From: Acholeplasmataceae bacterium UBA6190
Lineage (GTDB): Bacteria > Bacillota_I > Bacilli_A > Acholeplasmatales > Acholeplasmataceae
Direction: 5' to 3'
Assembly (NCBI GenBank): GCA_002422045.1
Contig: DITG01000002.1
Span: 1 to 20,612 of the forward strand
DNA length: 20,612 nt
Positions 1-7,314 of this stretch are shown one piece after another; position 1 is the stretch's first letter; every line of letters starts with the position of its first letter. The position numbers were made by a program, and so were the translations under genes. The notes below the pieces were generated by a model. That model did no database searches. It saw only the letters and a list, made by a program, of their open reading frames with translations, and was not told the origin of the DNA.

Positions 1-418
1 GTTCTGAAGACAAGACGCCTGATCTCGATTGGATGGCGACATCCTGTCCGTAGAAGACTTCTGCCTGATGATGCGTATAGCCATCCAACAGGACTTCGAA
101 ATCCCACTGGAATTCTTTCATCGTGAGGATGACAGCATACTTGATCTCTAGAAACGTCCCCCGCCAGATGGCGCGATCTTTTTCGGTTGTAAAGTAACTT
201 TCCGAATGTTTGCCGATCAATCGTGTGAACTGATATCCTTGATCTGTCTTGACGCGAAGATAGAGATTGGCAAGCGATCCATCAATACCATTACCTCTGA
301 CCAGATTGATCTGGTTGTCCTGATAACTGATGTCGAAAATATCTCCCGTTTCCAAAAAGCGGAATGAGATGCCACCACCATTCAGTTCCTTGAGTTGTGG
401 GTTGTTTTTGATGATCAT
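1..418 (-). CDS. N-terminal part of a GH94 phosphorylase, probably 1,2-beta-oligoglucan phosphorylase (cut by window edge)
   Basis: I translated 139 residues from an ATG at 418 with no stop before the window edge. The ATG overlaps the GH3 stop (ATGA), and AAGGAGGT lies six bases upstream, so the start is secure. Visible pieces are GIDGSLANLYLRV (about 44-56), LIGKHSES (67-74), AIWRG (83-87) and YGQDVAIQSRSGVLSSE (123-139). From memory these resemble the N-terminal beta-sandwich of the GH94 1,2-beta-oligoglucan phosphorylases such as Listeria innocua Lin1839, and the GH94 part of cyclic beta-1,2-glucan synthases. Such enzymes split beta-1,2-glucooligosaccharides with phosphate, releasing glucose 1-phosphate in the cytoplasm. 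There is no signal peptide. A GH3 gene directly upstream is the arrangement of Lin1840-Lin1839. The catalytic domain is outside the window, so another GH94 specificity cannot be excluded. Confidence 0.72.
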   Translation of the reverse strand, partial: MIIKNNPQLKELNGGGISFRFLETGDIFDISYQDNQINLVRGNGIDGSLANLYLRVKTDQGYQFTRLIGKHSESYFTTEKDRAIWRGTFLEIKYAVILTMKEFQWDFEVLLDGYTHHQAEVFYGQDVAIQSRSGVLSSE

Positions 419-2553
419 GAGTTGACCTCCTTGTGAAGTCTGATGATTTCTGTTTGAACGTGCTGTGAATCTTTTCCAACCATAATCGCAAACTGCCCAG
501 CTTCGATGACCTGATGGCCAACTTCATCCAGATAACTGAGATCATCTTTGGAAAGTTCAAAGGTATAGGTGACTGTTTCATGGGCCTTAATCTTCTGTTT
601 GCTAAATCTTTTGAGTTCTTTGACAGGTCTTGAGATGGAAGATACCAGATCACGGATGTAGAGTTGAACGATTTCAGCACCATCGACATCTGAATCATTG
701 GTGATGTCGATGTCGACTTTCAGTATTTCATTCATGCCAAGATCATGTGCAGATAGACGCATCTTTCCATAGACAAAGTTTGAATACGAGAGTCCATAAC
801 CGAATGCAAACAGTGGATCATTGTCGATATCTAAATAGTATCCAGTAAATTCATTGTCGATGCCTTTAATCTTCGGTCTTCCGGTATTCAGGTGATTGTA
901 ATAGAGTGGAATCTGACCGACTGATTTCGGATACGTCATGGTCAGCTTACCGCTTGGATTACATTCTCCTGTCAAAAGTTCTGCAATTGCTTCATTGGCT
1001 TTAGAGCCTAGATAGTAGGCATCAAGGATTGAATTTGCATCCATGATGTTTGAAAGATCAAGGGGTCTGCCATGATAGAGAACAACGACAGATGGCTTCA
1101 TGATGCGTTTTGCAAACTTGACAAAGCGTTCTTGATGTCTGGGTAATCGGATGTCTGAACGGTTGTGTGCTTCACCGCTTTCACGTTCGTTTTCACCCAG
1201 TGCAAGGATGATGAGATCAACGTCCTCTAGTGTCTTGAGTTCTTGTTCAGTATAATCAGGTTGATCCTGATGTGTGGTCAGAGAGACTTGGATACCCAGT
1301 CTGTTCAAACTATTTTCCAGTGTGTCATTCAAGTCATTTCTGCCATGCCATGACCAAGGACCATTGGTTTGTCTGGTATTTGCGTAAGGTCCGATGATGG
1401 CGACTTTAAGTCCTCTTTGAATCGGTAGTGTTCCATCGTTTTTCAAGAGTACCGCGGATTCAAGCGCTGCTTGTTTTGCTGCACTTAAGTGTGATTCTGA
1501 CCTGACCAGTTCTTGTTCTCTTTGAACACTTGCACCTTTGAATGGATCTTCGAAAAGTCCTAAATCGTCTTTCAGTTTCAAGACGCGATAGACGGCTTCA
1601 TCGAGTAACGCCACCTGAACTCTGCCAGATTCGATATGGCCTTTTAGATAATTGACATAACAAATCGATGCCATTTCAATGTCTAGGCCTGCCTGAATGC
1701 CAAGAAGCGCTGCTTCTTCGTCATTTTCTGCAACCCCGTGATCGATGATCTGGTGTAGTGAATCATAATCAGAAATCGTGACCCCATCAAATCCCCATAA
1801 ATCTCTGAGTACTGTTCTTAAGAGATGTTTGTTTACAGTCATTGGTATGCCATCAACGACATTGAAAGCTGTCATCACGAGTCTCGCACCGGCATCGATG
1901 GCTGCCTTGTAACCATGCAAATAGTCATTGAAAAGTCTTGATCTGGACATATCAACGGTATTATAGTCTCTGCCGGATTCGACAGCACCATAGGCAGCAA
2001 AATGTTTCACACAGGAAGCGATATGACCAACTTTCTTTATGTCGTCGCCTTGAAAGCCTTTGACTGCACGTGATGTCATGACTTGATTCAGGTAGGGATC
2101 TTCTCCCATACCTTCGACAACTCTACCCCATCTCGGATCTCTTGAGATATCGACCATGGGGGCAAACGTGACATGAATCCCTGCAGTTGACGCTTCAATC
2201 GCACTGATTCGTCCCATGGTTTCAAAAAGACTTGGATTCCATGAAGTAGATAGCGCTAGTGGAATCGGAAATATGGTCTGATAGCCATGAATGATATCAG
2301 CCATGAAGACGAGTGGAATCTTGTGTGTGCTTTTTTCAAGGTATCGTTTTTGGACACTGATCATCTCAGTGGCATTTCCGATGCCTAAGACAGACCCTGC
2401 TCTGAAGATCTTCTTTTCATTCAGATGAAGATCTGTGATGTTTCCAGAGACTTCTTTTTCAAGTTCCTGGATGAAAAAGAAAGGTGCAATCTGCAGCAGT
2501 TGTCCGATTTTTTCTTCAATTGTGAGTGTTTTGATCAAGCTGTTGATGTTCAC
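415..2553 (-). CDS. GH3 beta-glucosidase, cytoplasmic
   Basis: A 712-residue GH3 enzyme that removes beta-linked glucose from oligosaccharide ends. The N-terminal TIM barrel carries RWGRVVEGMGEDP (about 141-153), CVKHFAAYG (about 181-189) and the nucleophile motif GVTISDYDSL with Asp near 262. The second domain carries ESGEAHNRSDIRLP, with the probable acid/base Glu near 461. The last ~120 residues form a fibronectin-III-like domain (NDSDVDGAEIVQLYI). I chose a GTG start at 2553 because AAGGAG lies seven bases upstream and the protein then begins VNINSLIKTLTIEEKIGQLL, normal for GH3. A longer reading from 2661 would run through the esterase gene. It overlaps the esterase by 38 bases and the phosphorylase by four. 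No signal peptide is present. Next to GH94 and GH144-like genes a beta-1,2-glucosidase or sophorose-cleaving role is likely, but GH3 motifs alone do not give linkage. Confidence 0.93.
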   Translation of the reverse strand: MNINSLIKTLTIEEKIGQLLQIAPFFFIQELEKEVSGNITDLHLNEKKIFRAGSVLGIGNATEMISVQKRYLEKSTHKIPLVFMADIIHGYQTIFPIPLALSTSWNPSLFETMGRISAIEASTAGIHVTFAPMVDISRDPRWGRVVEGMGEDPYLNQVMTSRAVKGFQGDDIKKVGHIASCVKHFAAYGAVESGRDYNTVDMSRSRLFNDYLHGYKAAIDAGARLVMTAFNVVDGIPMTVNKHLLRTVLRDLWGFDGVTISDYDSLHQIIDHGVAENDEEAALLGIQAGLDIEMASICYVNYLKGHIESGRVQVALLDEAVYRVLKLKDDLGLFEDPFKGASVQREQELVRSESHLSAAKQAALESAVLLKNDGTLPIQRGLKVAIIGPYANTRQTNGPWSWHGRNDLNDTLENSLNRLGIQVSLTTHQDQPDYTEQELKTLEDVDLIILALGENERESGEAHNRSDIRLPRHQERFVKFAKRIMKPSVVVLYHGRPLDLSNIMDANSILDAYYLGSKANEAIAELLTGECNPSGKLTMTYPKSVGQIPLYYNHLNTGRPKIKGIDNEFTGYYLDIDNDPLFAFGYGLSYSNFVYGKMRLSAHDLGMNEILKVDIDITNDSDVDGAEIVQLYIRDLVSSISRPVKELKRFSKQKIKAHETVTYTFELSKDDLSYLDEVGHQVIEAGQFAIMVGKDSQHVQTEIIRLHKEVNS

Positions 2554-3460
2554 GGATGTGCTCCTTGATCCATTGGCGTTTGATCGATAGGTGGATGTCT
2601 TCCCCACCTTCATGACCCGCTTCCGGATATTGATATAACATTTTTTCTGACTGAATGGCATGATAGGTTGGCATGAAATACGCTTCTGGGCAAATCATGT
2701 CTTTCCCACCGGTGGATACGATGACTGGTGATGTGATGGAGGGTGCATGATGGATCAACTCAATATAAGAAAGTGTCTTTAAGGCATCTGCTTTGGTGAT
2801 ATGTCCCTGATCGATCCATGTCGCAATCTCAGCAACTGATCCATTTCTCGTTTCCAGTCTGCCTGGGAGATAACTGTAGGACGGTACATCGGCCAGTGTG
2901 ACAAAGATATCTTGATCCAGTGCGGCAACTGCAAGTGCAACGCCACCACCTTGTGATCCGCCGTGATTGATGATGTATCTAGGATTGACATAGGGTAGGT
3001 GTCTTGCAAGATCGATCATCCTAATCGCATCCATATACACATGCATCATGTAATACTCGTGAATGTCATGAATACCCTTGGTCATCAGATGGAAATCTCC
3101 GGACTGATAAGGAAAATCATCTTTGGATAATCCGGATTGTCCTCTAAAGTCATAAGAAAGTACCATATAGCCGTCTTCGACAAAATGCAAGTGTTCACTG
3201 TAATGACCTGAGTGATATCTATATCCATGGTGGGTCACAACACATGGAAAATGATCTCCTTGTTTGGGCATCATCACATATCCATAGATTCGGTTATGCG
3301 TGAAACCCAGGCATGAAAAACGTTTGATCGTCACATCATCCAAATGCTCTTCTGAAATCCAGTTCACATCCTGTGGCATGGATTTCACTTTGTTCATCTG
3401 TGATGCCCAAAACGCATCAAAATCGGTTGGTTTTTCTAAAGGTATGATGGCTTTTAACAT
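2516..3460 (-). CDS. CE7-family acetyl esterase (acetyl xylan esterase / cephalosporin-C deacetylase type)
   Basis: A 314-residue alpha/beta hydrolase of the AXE1/CE7 family, which removes acetyl groups from small sugars inside the cell. Family signatures are all visible: FRGQSG (about 105-110), HGGSQGGG with nucleophile Ser near 169, GGKDMICP with Asp near 254, and EAGHEGGED with His near 283. Length is close to the usual ~320. The start at 3460 has GAGG five bases upstream and overlaps the LacI stop by seven bases (ATGTTAA). A reading from 3559 would sit inside the regulator gene and adds a Cys-rich stretch foreign to the family. There is no signal peptide, so it acts after uptake. In this locus it could strip acyl decorations from imported glucan fragments, but the true acyl group and sugar are not shown by sequence. 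Confidence 0.9.
   Translation of the reverse strand: MLKAIIPLEKPTDFDAFWASQMNKVKSMPQDVNWISEEHLDDVTIKRFSCLGFTHNRIYGYVMMPKQGDHFPCVVTHHGYRYHSGHYSEHLHFVEDGYMVLSYDFRGQSGLSKDDFPYQSGDFHLMTKGIHDIHEYYMMHVYMDAIRMIDLARHLPYVNPRYIINHGGSQGGGVALAVAALDQDIFVTLADVPSYSYLPGRLETRNGSVAEIATWIDQGHITKADALKTLSYIELIHHAPSITSPVIVSTGGKDMICPEAYFMPTYHAIQSEKMLYQYPEAGHEGGEDIHLSIKRQWIKEHIREHQQLDQNTHN
2561..2566 (-). promoter_or_regulatory. Ribosome binding site deciding the GTG start of the GH3 gene
   Basis: AAGGAG on the minus strand, seven bases before the GTG at 2553. It lies inside the end of the esterase gene. It supports a GTG start and a 38-base gene overlap over the upstream ATG at 2661, which has no GH3-like sequence after it. 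Confidence 0.7.
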
Positions 3461-4413
3461 GATTCCCTCATGATGACGGACCCTGCAGGATGTCCGACAT
3501 CCTTGCTTTTTTGTTTGGTGACAATATCGACAATCGCTTGGGCAACTGCTTTGCCCCACTCGATGTGATCAATACCAATCGTGGTCAATTTCGGTGTGAT
3601 ATATTCACCAAGGTAAATATTATCAAAACCGGCGACAGCAACTTCTTCTGGAATCTTGACGCCTGATTCTCTGAGTGCCTGCATGAATCCGATGGCGGAT
3701 TCATCGTTGGCACAATAGACAAATCTGGGACGTTTGGTCATCTTGAGATATTCAAGACCAATCTGATAACCGCCTTTGATGGTGAAATCGCCATGAAAGA
3801 ACTGATGTGTCTCAATCTGTTCATCTTTGAGCGCTTGCAAGAAACCATCATAGCGGTGATTGTTATTAAACGCATCCGAAGGTCCAGAGAGATAAGCGAA
3901 ATCTCGATATCCTCTTTGTACCATCTGCCGAATGAAATGATAAACTAAGCCTTCGTTGTCAATCACTGACGTGTAGATGTTACTTCCTGATAGGACTCGG
4001 TCTAGCACATAAAGTGGCATACCGTAATTGGCATACGTGATGAGAATGTCATCGGATAACTCACCATCGAAGATGATTGCGCCATCGACCTGACGTTCTT
4101 TCAAGAGATTTGAAGACGATTTTCCGGAGCTCACCACGATATTGAAATTGTTTTCTTGAAGTTTTTGACGGATGCCTTCCAAGACATCACTGAAGATTGG
4201 ACCTGCAAACCCATAAATGAACACACCGATGTTACCGGTACGCTTGGTTTTCAGGTTTCTGGCAATGCCATTCGGATAGTAATTCAACTCTTTGGCAGCA
4301 AGCAAGATCCGTTCTTTGGTGTCTGGGTGGACGTTTGGTAGATTGTTCATGGCATAAGATGCTGTAGAAATCGACACACCCGCTTTTTTAGCGACATCTT
4401 TAATGGTTGGCAT
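3454..4413 (-). CDS. LacI-family transcriptional regulator
   Basis: A 319-residue repressor or activator that binds DNA through an N-terminal helix-turn-helix and senses a sugar through a periplasmic-binding-protein-like domain. The sequence starts MPTIKDVAKKAGVSISTASY (1-20), followed by the hinge region NYYPNGIARNLKTKRTGNIG (about 44-63). Ligand-domain signatures include QVDGAIIFDG, AVAGFDNI and the C-terminal SVIMRESC. Two ATGs stand in a row (4416 and 4413). The second is better spaced from GGAGG (six bases rather than three) and begins the usual MPTIKDVA, so I used 4413, giving TGATG coupling with the GH13 gene. Its likely target is the palindrome at 7223-7238, just upstream of its own transcription unit, which would make the unit autoregulated and sugar-inducible. 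The inducer is unknown; sophorose or a beta-1,2-glucooligosaccharide fits the neighbours. Confidence 0.93.
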   Translation of the reverse strand: MPTIKDVAKKAGVSISTASYAMNNLPNVHPDTKERILLAAKELNYYPNGIARNLKTKRTGNIGVFIYGFAGPIFSDVLEGIRQKLQENNFNIVVSSGKSSSNLLKERQVDGAIIFDGELSDDILITYANYGMPLYVLDRVLSGSNIYTSVIDNEGLVYHFIRQMVQRGYRDFAYLSGPSDAFNNNHRYDGFLQALKDEQIETHQFFHGDFTIKGGYQIGLEYLKMTKRPRFVYCANDESAIGFMQALRESGVKIPEEVAVAGFDNIYLGEYITPKLTTIGIDHIEWGKAVAQAIVDIVTKQKSKDVGHPAGSVIMRESC

Positions 4414-6014
4414 CATAATCCTCCAATGTTAATGATACAAGTATAATAAGGCGGTATCTTCATGGTTGTTCCGATCTTGACGGATGGTGCATTTGAAATC
4501 AAGAGTGACATCGGACGATTCTCTAAGTGAAGGGTTAATTCATGATCAGCAAATGAACCGATCACCAATACTTTTTCAGATTCATAGGTTCTTTCGTAAA
4601 TGAAGAGATTGGGATCATCGGGAACTAGCAATTGAAAGTCACCTAACGTGAAGACATCCATGGATTTTCTAATGGATAACAACTTTTGGTAATACACATA
4701 AACGCCATTGGAATCGTTCATATCATTCTTGGCATTGATCTCAAGGTGATTGGGATTGACGGAAAGCCATGGTTTTCCTGTGGTAAATCCAGCTTGATGT
4801 GAATCATCCCACTGGAATGGCGTTCTGGAATTGTCTCTACTTTTCTTGTAGATTGATGCCATGATGCTGGATTCTTCAACACCTTCTTGTTTCAAGATGG
4901 CGTAGATGTTTTTCGTTTCGATATCCTGATACTCATCAATCGATTGAAAACGAATGCCTGTCATCCCGATTTCTTCACCTTGGTAAATGTAGGGTGTACC
5001 TTGCATGCCATATAAAATCGTCGCAAGCATCTTCGCACTTTCCTTGCGATAGATTTCTGAACCATAACGGCTTACGACTCTGGGTTGGTCATGATTGGAT
5101 AGAAATAGCGAATTCCATCCTTTGTCATGCATCAACTGTTGAAGATGGTTGAACACTTGCTTGAACTCGACCAAATCGAGTGGTTTGAGTGCCCATTTAC
5201 CTTTACCGGGGATTTCATCCAATCCGACATGTGCGAACTGAAAGATCATATCGAGTAATTTCTTTTCCGTGATGTCTCTGGCACGCTCAATCGATAGACC
5301 CGGCATCTCGCCAACGGTCATGATGTCACGGCCTTTAAAACAGGTGTCATAAAGTTCTTGAAGATGAGGATAGAGATAGGGTCCGTCTGAGAGTTGAAAC
5401 TTTTCGACATCTTTTCCGATCAAATCGATGACATCGAGTCTGAATCCGTCAATCCCCATATCTAACCATGTGTTGACGATTCTATAGATTTCAGTTCTCA
5501 GTGCCTCATTTTTCCAATTCAAATCAGGTTGCCTTTTCGAAAAGAGATGAAAGTAATATTGTTTGGAAGTCTCATTGAATGTCCATGCGGGTCCGCCAAA
5601 CACGGAACCAATCGGTGACATCTGATCACTCCAAATGTAATAGTCGCGGTATTTGCTATCTTTGGAAGATCTTGCTTCCTTGAACCAGAAATGTTCATCT
5701 GAGGTGTGATTAAGGACGAGATCCATGATGATTTTCAACCCTTTCTGATGGGCTTTTTCGATCAATAGTTTCATGTCATCCATTGTTCCAAAGATTGGAT
5801 CGATCTTCAAATAATCGGATATGTCATAACCGTTGTCATCCATCGGTGACTGATAGACGGGCGAAAGCCAGATCACATCGACTCCAAGTTGTTTCAAATA
5901 ATCCAGTCTTGTCATGATCCCTTTTAGGTCACCAATACCATCACCATTGGAATCTTGAAAGGATAACGGATAAATTTGATAGACAACTGCTTTTTTCCAC
6001 CAATTCATTGCCAT
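4413..6014 (-). CDS. GH13 alpha-glucosidase, oligo-1,6-glucosidase-like
   Basis: A 533-residue cytoplasmic GH13 enzyme that hydrolyses terminal alpha-glucosidic links. Four GH13 regions are present: DLVLNHTSDEHFWF (98-111), GIDGFRLDVIDLIG (187-200, nucleophile Asp194), TVGEMPG (233-239, acid/base Glu236) and FLSNHDQPRV (304-313). The residue after the nucleophile is Val195. In the GH13 oligo-1,6-glucosidase/isomaltase group Val here goes with alpha-1,6 preference, while Thr/Ala goes with alpha-1,4. GEEIGMTGIRFQSIDEYQDI and RDNSRTPFQWDD also match oligo-1,6-glucosidases. Trehalose-6-phosphate hydrolases share some of this, but no PTS gene is nearby. The start at 6014 is seven bases from GGAGG; an ATG two codons later would be thirteen away. 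It overlaps the preceding GH144-like gene by ten bases. An alpha-glucosidase is unexpected among beta-glucan enzymes and is discussed as a finding. Confidence 0.93.
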   Translation of the reverse strand: MAMNWWKKAVVYQIYPLSFQDSNGDGIGDLKGIMTRLDYLKQLGVDVIWLSPVYQSPMDDNGYDISDYLKIDPIFGTMDDMKLLIEKAHQKGLKIIMDLVLNHTSDEHFWFKEARSSKDSKYRDYYIWSDQMSPIGSVFGGPAWTFNETSKQYYFHLFSKRQPDLNWKNEALRTEIYRIVNTWLDMGIDGFRLDVIDLIGKDVEKFQLSDGPYLYPHLQELYDTCFKGRDIMTVGEMPGLSIERARDITEKKLLDMIFQFAHVGLDEIPGKGKWALKPLDLVEFKQVFNHLQQLMHDKGWNSLFLSNHDQPRVVSRYGSEIYRKESAKMLATILYGMQGTPYIYQGEEIGMTGIRFQSIDEYQDIETKNIYAILKQEGVEESSIMASIYKKSRDNSRTPFQWDDSHQAGFTTGKPWLSVNPNHLEINAKNDMNDSNGVYVYYQKLLSIRKSMDVFTLGDFQLLVPDDPNLFIYERTYESEKVLVIGSFADHELTLHLENRPMSLLISNAPSVKIGTTMKIPPYYTCIINIGGL

Positions 6015-7213
6015 TTCAAAACCTCCAATCCCATCTTGATGATCGGATGATTCATGAATGCCTTGTAGACATCCTGTGACAGATACGCATTGGTCATGAG
6101 AAGTTCCAAACCCTTATTGATGGCGTAGTACCGTTTGGAAATCCATGGTTTCTCACCTTCGAAATTGAAGGCATCATAAAATCCACAAGGTCCCCAGAGT
6201 CCTTCGATGTTCTTCATGGCTTCAATCGATTCCATGATGATATGCGGACACATGGGTAATGATCCAATCATCGAAAATGGTGCAACCGTACCATCGGTGT
6301 TCAAACGGTGATCACTATTTGGATAAGCACCCCAAACACGGTAACCATGTGGAGTATCAGATGCCGAGCAACCGAATAGATCTTTCGAAAAAGTCTTGAA
6401 TGTTTTGTGTTCAATGGCAAACGCTTGATGTGCAAGCGTCGCTTTGCTTGCATTCTCGAACCATGAGATACCTTGATGATCTTTGATGCCTTTCAGATTC
6501 AGCCAAGCAAGCGGAAACTGATAGACAAATAGTGCATTCCCTGGCGAATAGATATACTCAATACCCTGATAAGAACCCTTCACTCTTTCAAATCCTTCAT
6601 AGAGTTTCATGGCATCTGGATGTCTCTCTCCAGCGACCATCACATACATCATGAGTTGTTCTGCAAACATGTCCCACTGATGAATGAATCCTGGTTTTTT
6701 CTCGACATAAGCGCCATCTTTGTCAGGATTATAAGCCATGTGGAGTAACGTCTTCCCATCACGTTCAAAGATCAGTTTGTCCCAGTCCAGGCGGTTCATC
6801 AACAATGAGGTTTCTGCTCCAAGTAATGCATCTTGAAAATAGGCATCAACCGTGAGTAACCCACATAGGCATAATGCTGTATCAATGGTTGAATATTCTG
6901 TTTTTCCATGACGGTTACCCGTTTCAAACTCCAAAAAGTGTGCAAAAAACCCGAAGGCATGCGGCAATGTTTTGAGCATCTGAACCGTCTTGATGGCTTC
7001 CTGTAAGGCATCATCCTTGCTGATCCAACCATGTTCGACACCAATCACAAGAGATGACAGATAAAAACCTGTGCCTGCGATGGATGCGACATGTTGTTTT
7101 TCAGAATGGTCCAAAACCAAGCCAAACCCTTTGGAATCCGGGTTCAGATTTGTGTATTTTCTAAAATAAAGATATGCAGTTTGTTGAATGTCATGGAGTA
7201 TTGTTTTGTTCAT
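6005..7213 (-). CDS. Cytoplasmic PF10091/GH144-like glucanase
   Basis: A 402-residue alpha/alpha-barrel protein of the 'glycoamylase' family (PF10091, COG5368), which includes GH144 endo-beta-1,2-glucanases and sophorose-releasing enzymes. It is a paralogue of the lipoprotein encoded at 7315-8688. Shared blocks are EYSTIDTA (106-113), QWDMFAEQLMMYV (179-191), ALFVYQFPLAWL, SASDTPHGY and DGTVAPFSMIGSLP. Acidic residues Glu106, Asp111, Asp181 and Glu185 are conserved in both and are candidates for catalysis or binding. It lacks a signal peptide, so it acts inside the cell. I start it at the ATG at 7213, with GAGG five bases upstream; a longer reading from 7306 would begin before the promoter and operator. 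It is the first gene of its transcription unit. GH144 activity is inferred from family membership, and PF10091 includes proteins of unknown specificity. Confidence 0.8.
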   Translation of the reverse strand: MNKTILHDIQQTAYLYFRKYTNLNPDSKGFGLVLDHSEKQHVASIAGTGFYLSSLVIGVEHGWISKDDALQEAIKTVQMLKTLPHAFGFFAHFLEFETGNRHGKTEYSTIDTALCLCGLLTVDAYFQDALLGAETSLLMNRLDWDKLIFERDGKTLLHMAYNPDKDGAYVEKKPGFIHQWDMFAEQLMMYVMVAGERHPDAMKLYEGFERVKGSYQGIEYIYSPGNALFVYQFPLAWLNLKGIKDHQGISWFENASKATLAHQAFAIEHKTFKTFSKDLFGCSASDTPHGYRVWGAYPNSDHRLNTDGTVAPFSMIGSLPMCPHIIMESIEAMKNIEGLWGPCGFYDAFNFEGEKPWISKRYYAINKGLELLMTNAYLSQDVYKAFMNHPIIKMGLEVLKWQ

Positions 7214-7222
7214 TTTGCCCTC

Positions 7223-7238
7223 ATTGAAACGTTTCGAT
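7223..7238. promoter_or_regulatory. LacI-type operator
   Basis: ATTGAAACGTTTCGAT on the plus strand: a ten-base perfect palindrome GAAACGTTTC with further matched bases outside one mismatched pair. A central CG between A/T-rich arms is the usual design of LacI-family operators. It lies between the -10 box (7250-7255) and the start codon at 7213, roughly at +5 to +20 of the transcript, where a bound repressor would block transcription. The regulator at 3454-4413 is encoded in the same unit and is the obvious candidate. A CcpA-like cre element is an alternative reading. Confidence 0.75.
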
Positions 7239-7249
7239 AGTACACTTCC

Positions 7250-7278
7250 ATTATATCGATACTCTCTAAAAAAGACAA
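7250..7278 (-). promoter_or_regulatory. Sigma-A-type promoter of the downstream enzyme/regulator unit
   Basis: On the minus strand TTGTCT (7273-7278) is separated by 17 bases from a perfect TATAAT (7250-7255). The -35 box matches TTGACA at four of six positions. Transcription would start near 7243, about 30 bases before the GH144-like start codon. The promoter sits in the only gap (about 100 bases) between the importer operon and the intracellular enzyme operon. Confidence 0.8.
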
Positions 7279-7291
7279 TGGAAACATCATC

Positions 7292-7305
7292 TGAAAGTCG
7301 TTTCA
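7292..7305. repeat. Short inverted repeat upstream of the promoter, possible second operator
   Basis: TGAAAGTCGTTTCA is a perfect inverted repeat of five-base arms around GTCG. It lies 13 bases upstream of the -35 box and about 68 bases, centre to centre, from the operator at 7223-7238. It shares the GAAA/TTTC arms with that operator but has a shifted centre, so it may be an auxiliary site for the same regulator or a chance match. Confidence 0.4.
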
Positions 7306-7314
7306 CGAACCCTT

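Noticed and set aside
2554..2661. ATG at 2661 as the start of the GH3 gene
   Set aside because: The extra 36 residues run inside the esterase catalytic region, are rich in basic and Ser residues unlike GH3, and the GTG at 2553 has AAGGAG at seven bases.
4416..7213. Maltose/starch operon centred on the GH13 and LacI genes
   Set aside because: The MalF/MalG-type permeases, LacI and GH13 alone would fit maltose uptake, but the GH144-like pair, GH3 and the GH94-like gene in the same units point to beta-glucan, and the GH13 signature is alpha-1,6-like.
7214..7306. Longer N-terminus (31 extra residues) for the cytoplasmic GH144-like protein
   Set aside because: The extension covers the promoter and the operator, has no ribosome site of its own, and the ATG at 7213 has a well-spaced GAGG and aligns with the start of the conserved domain.
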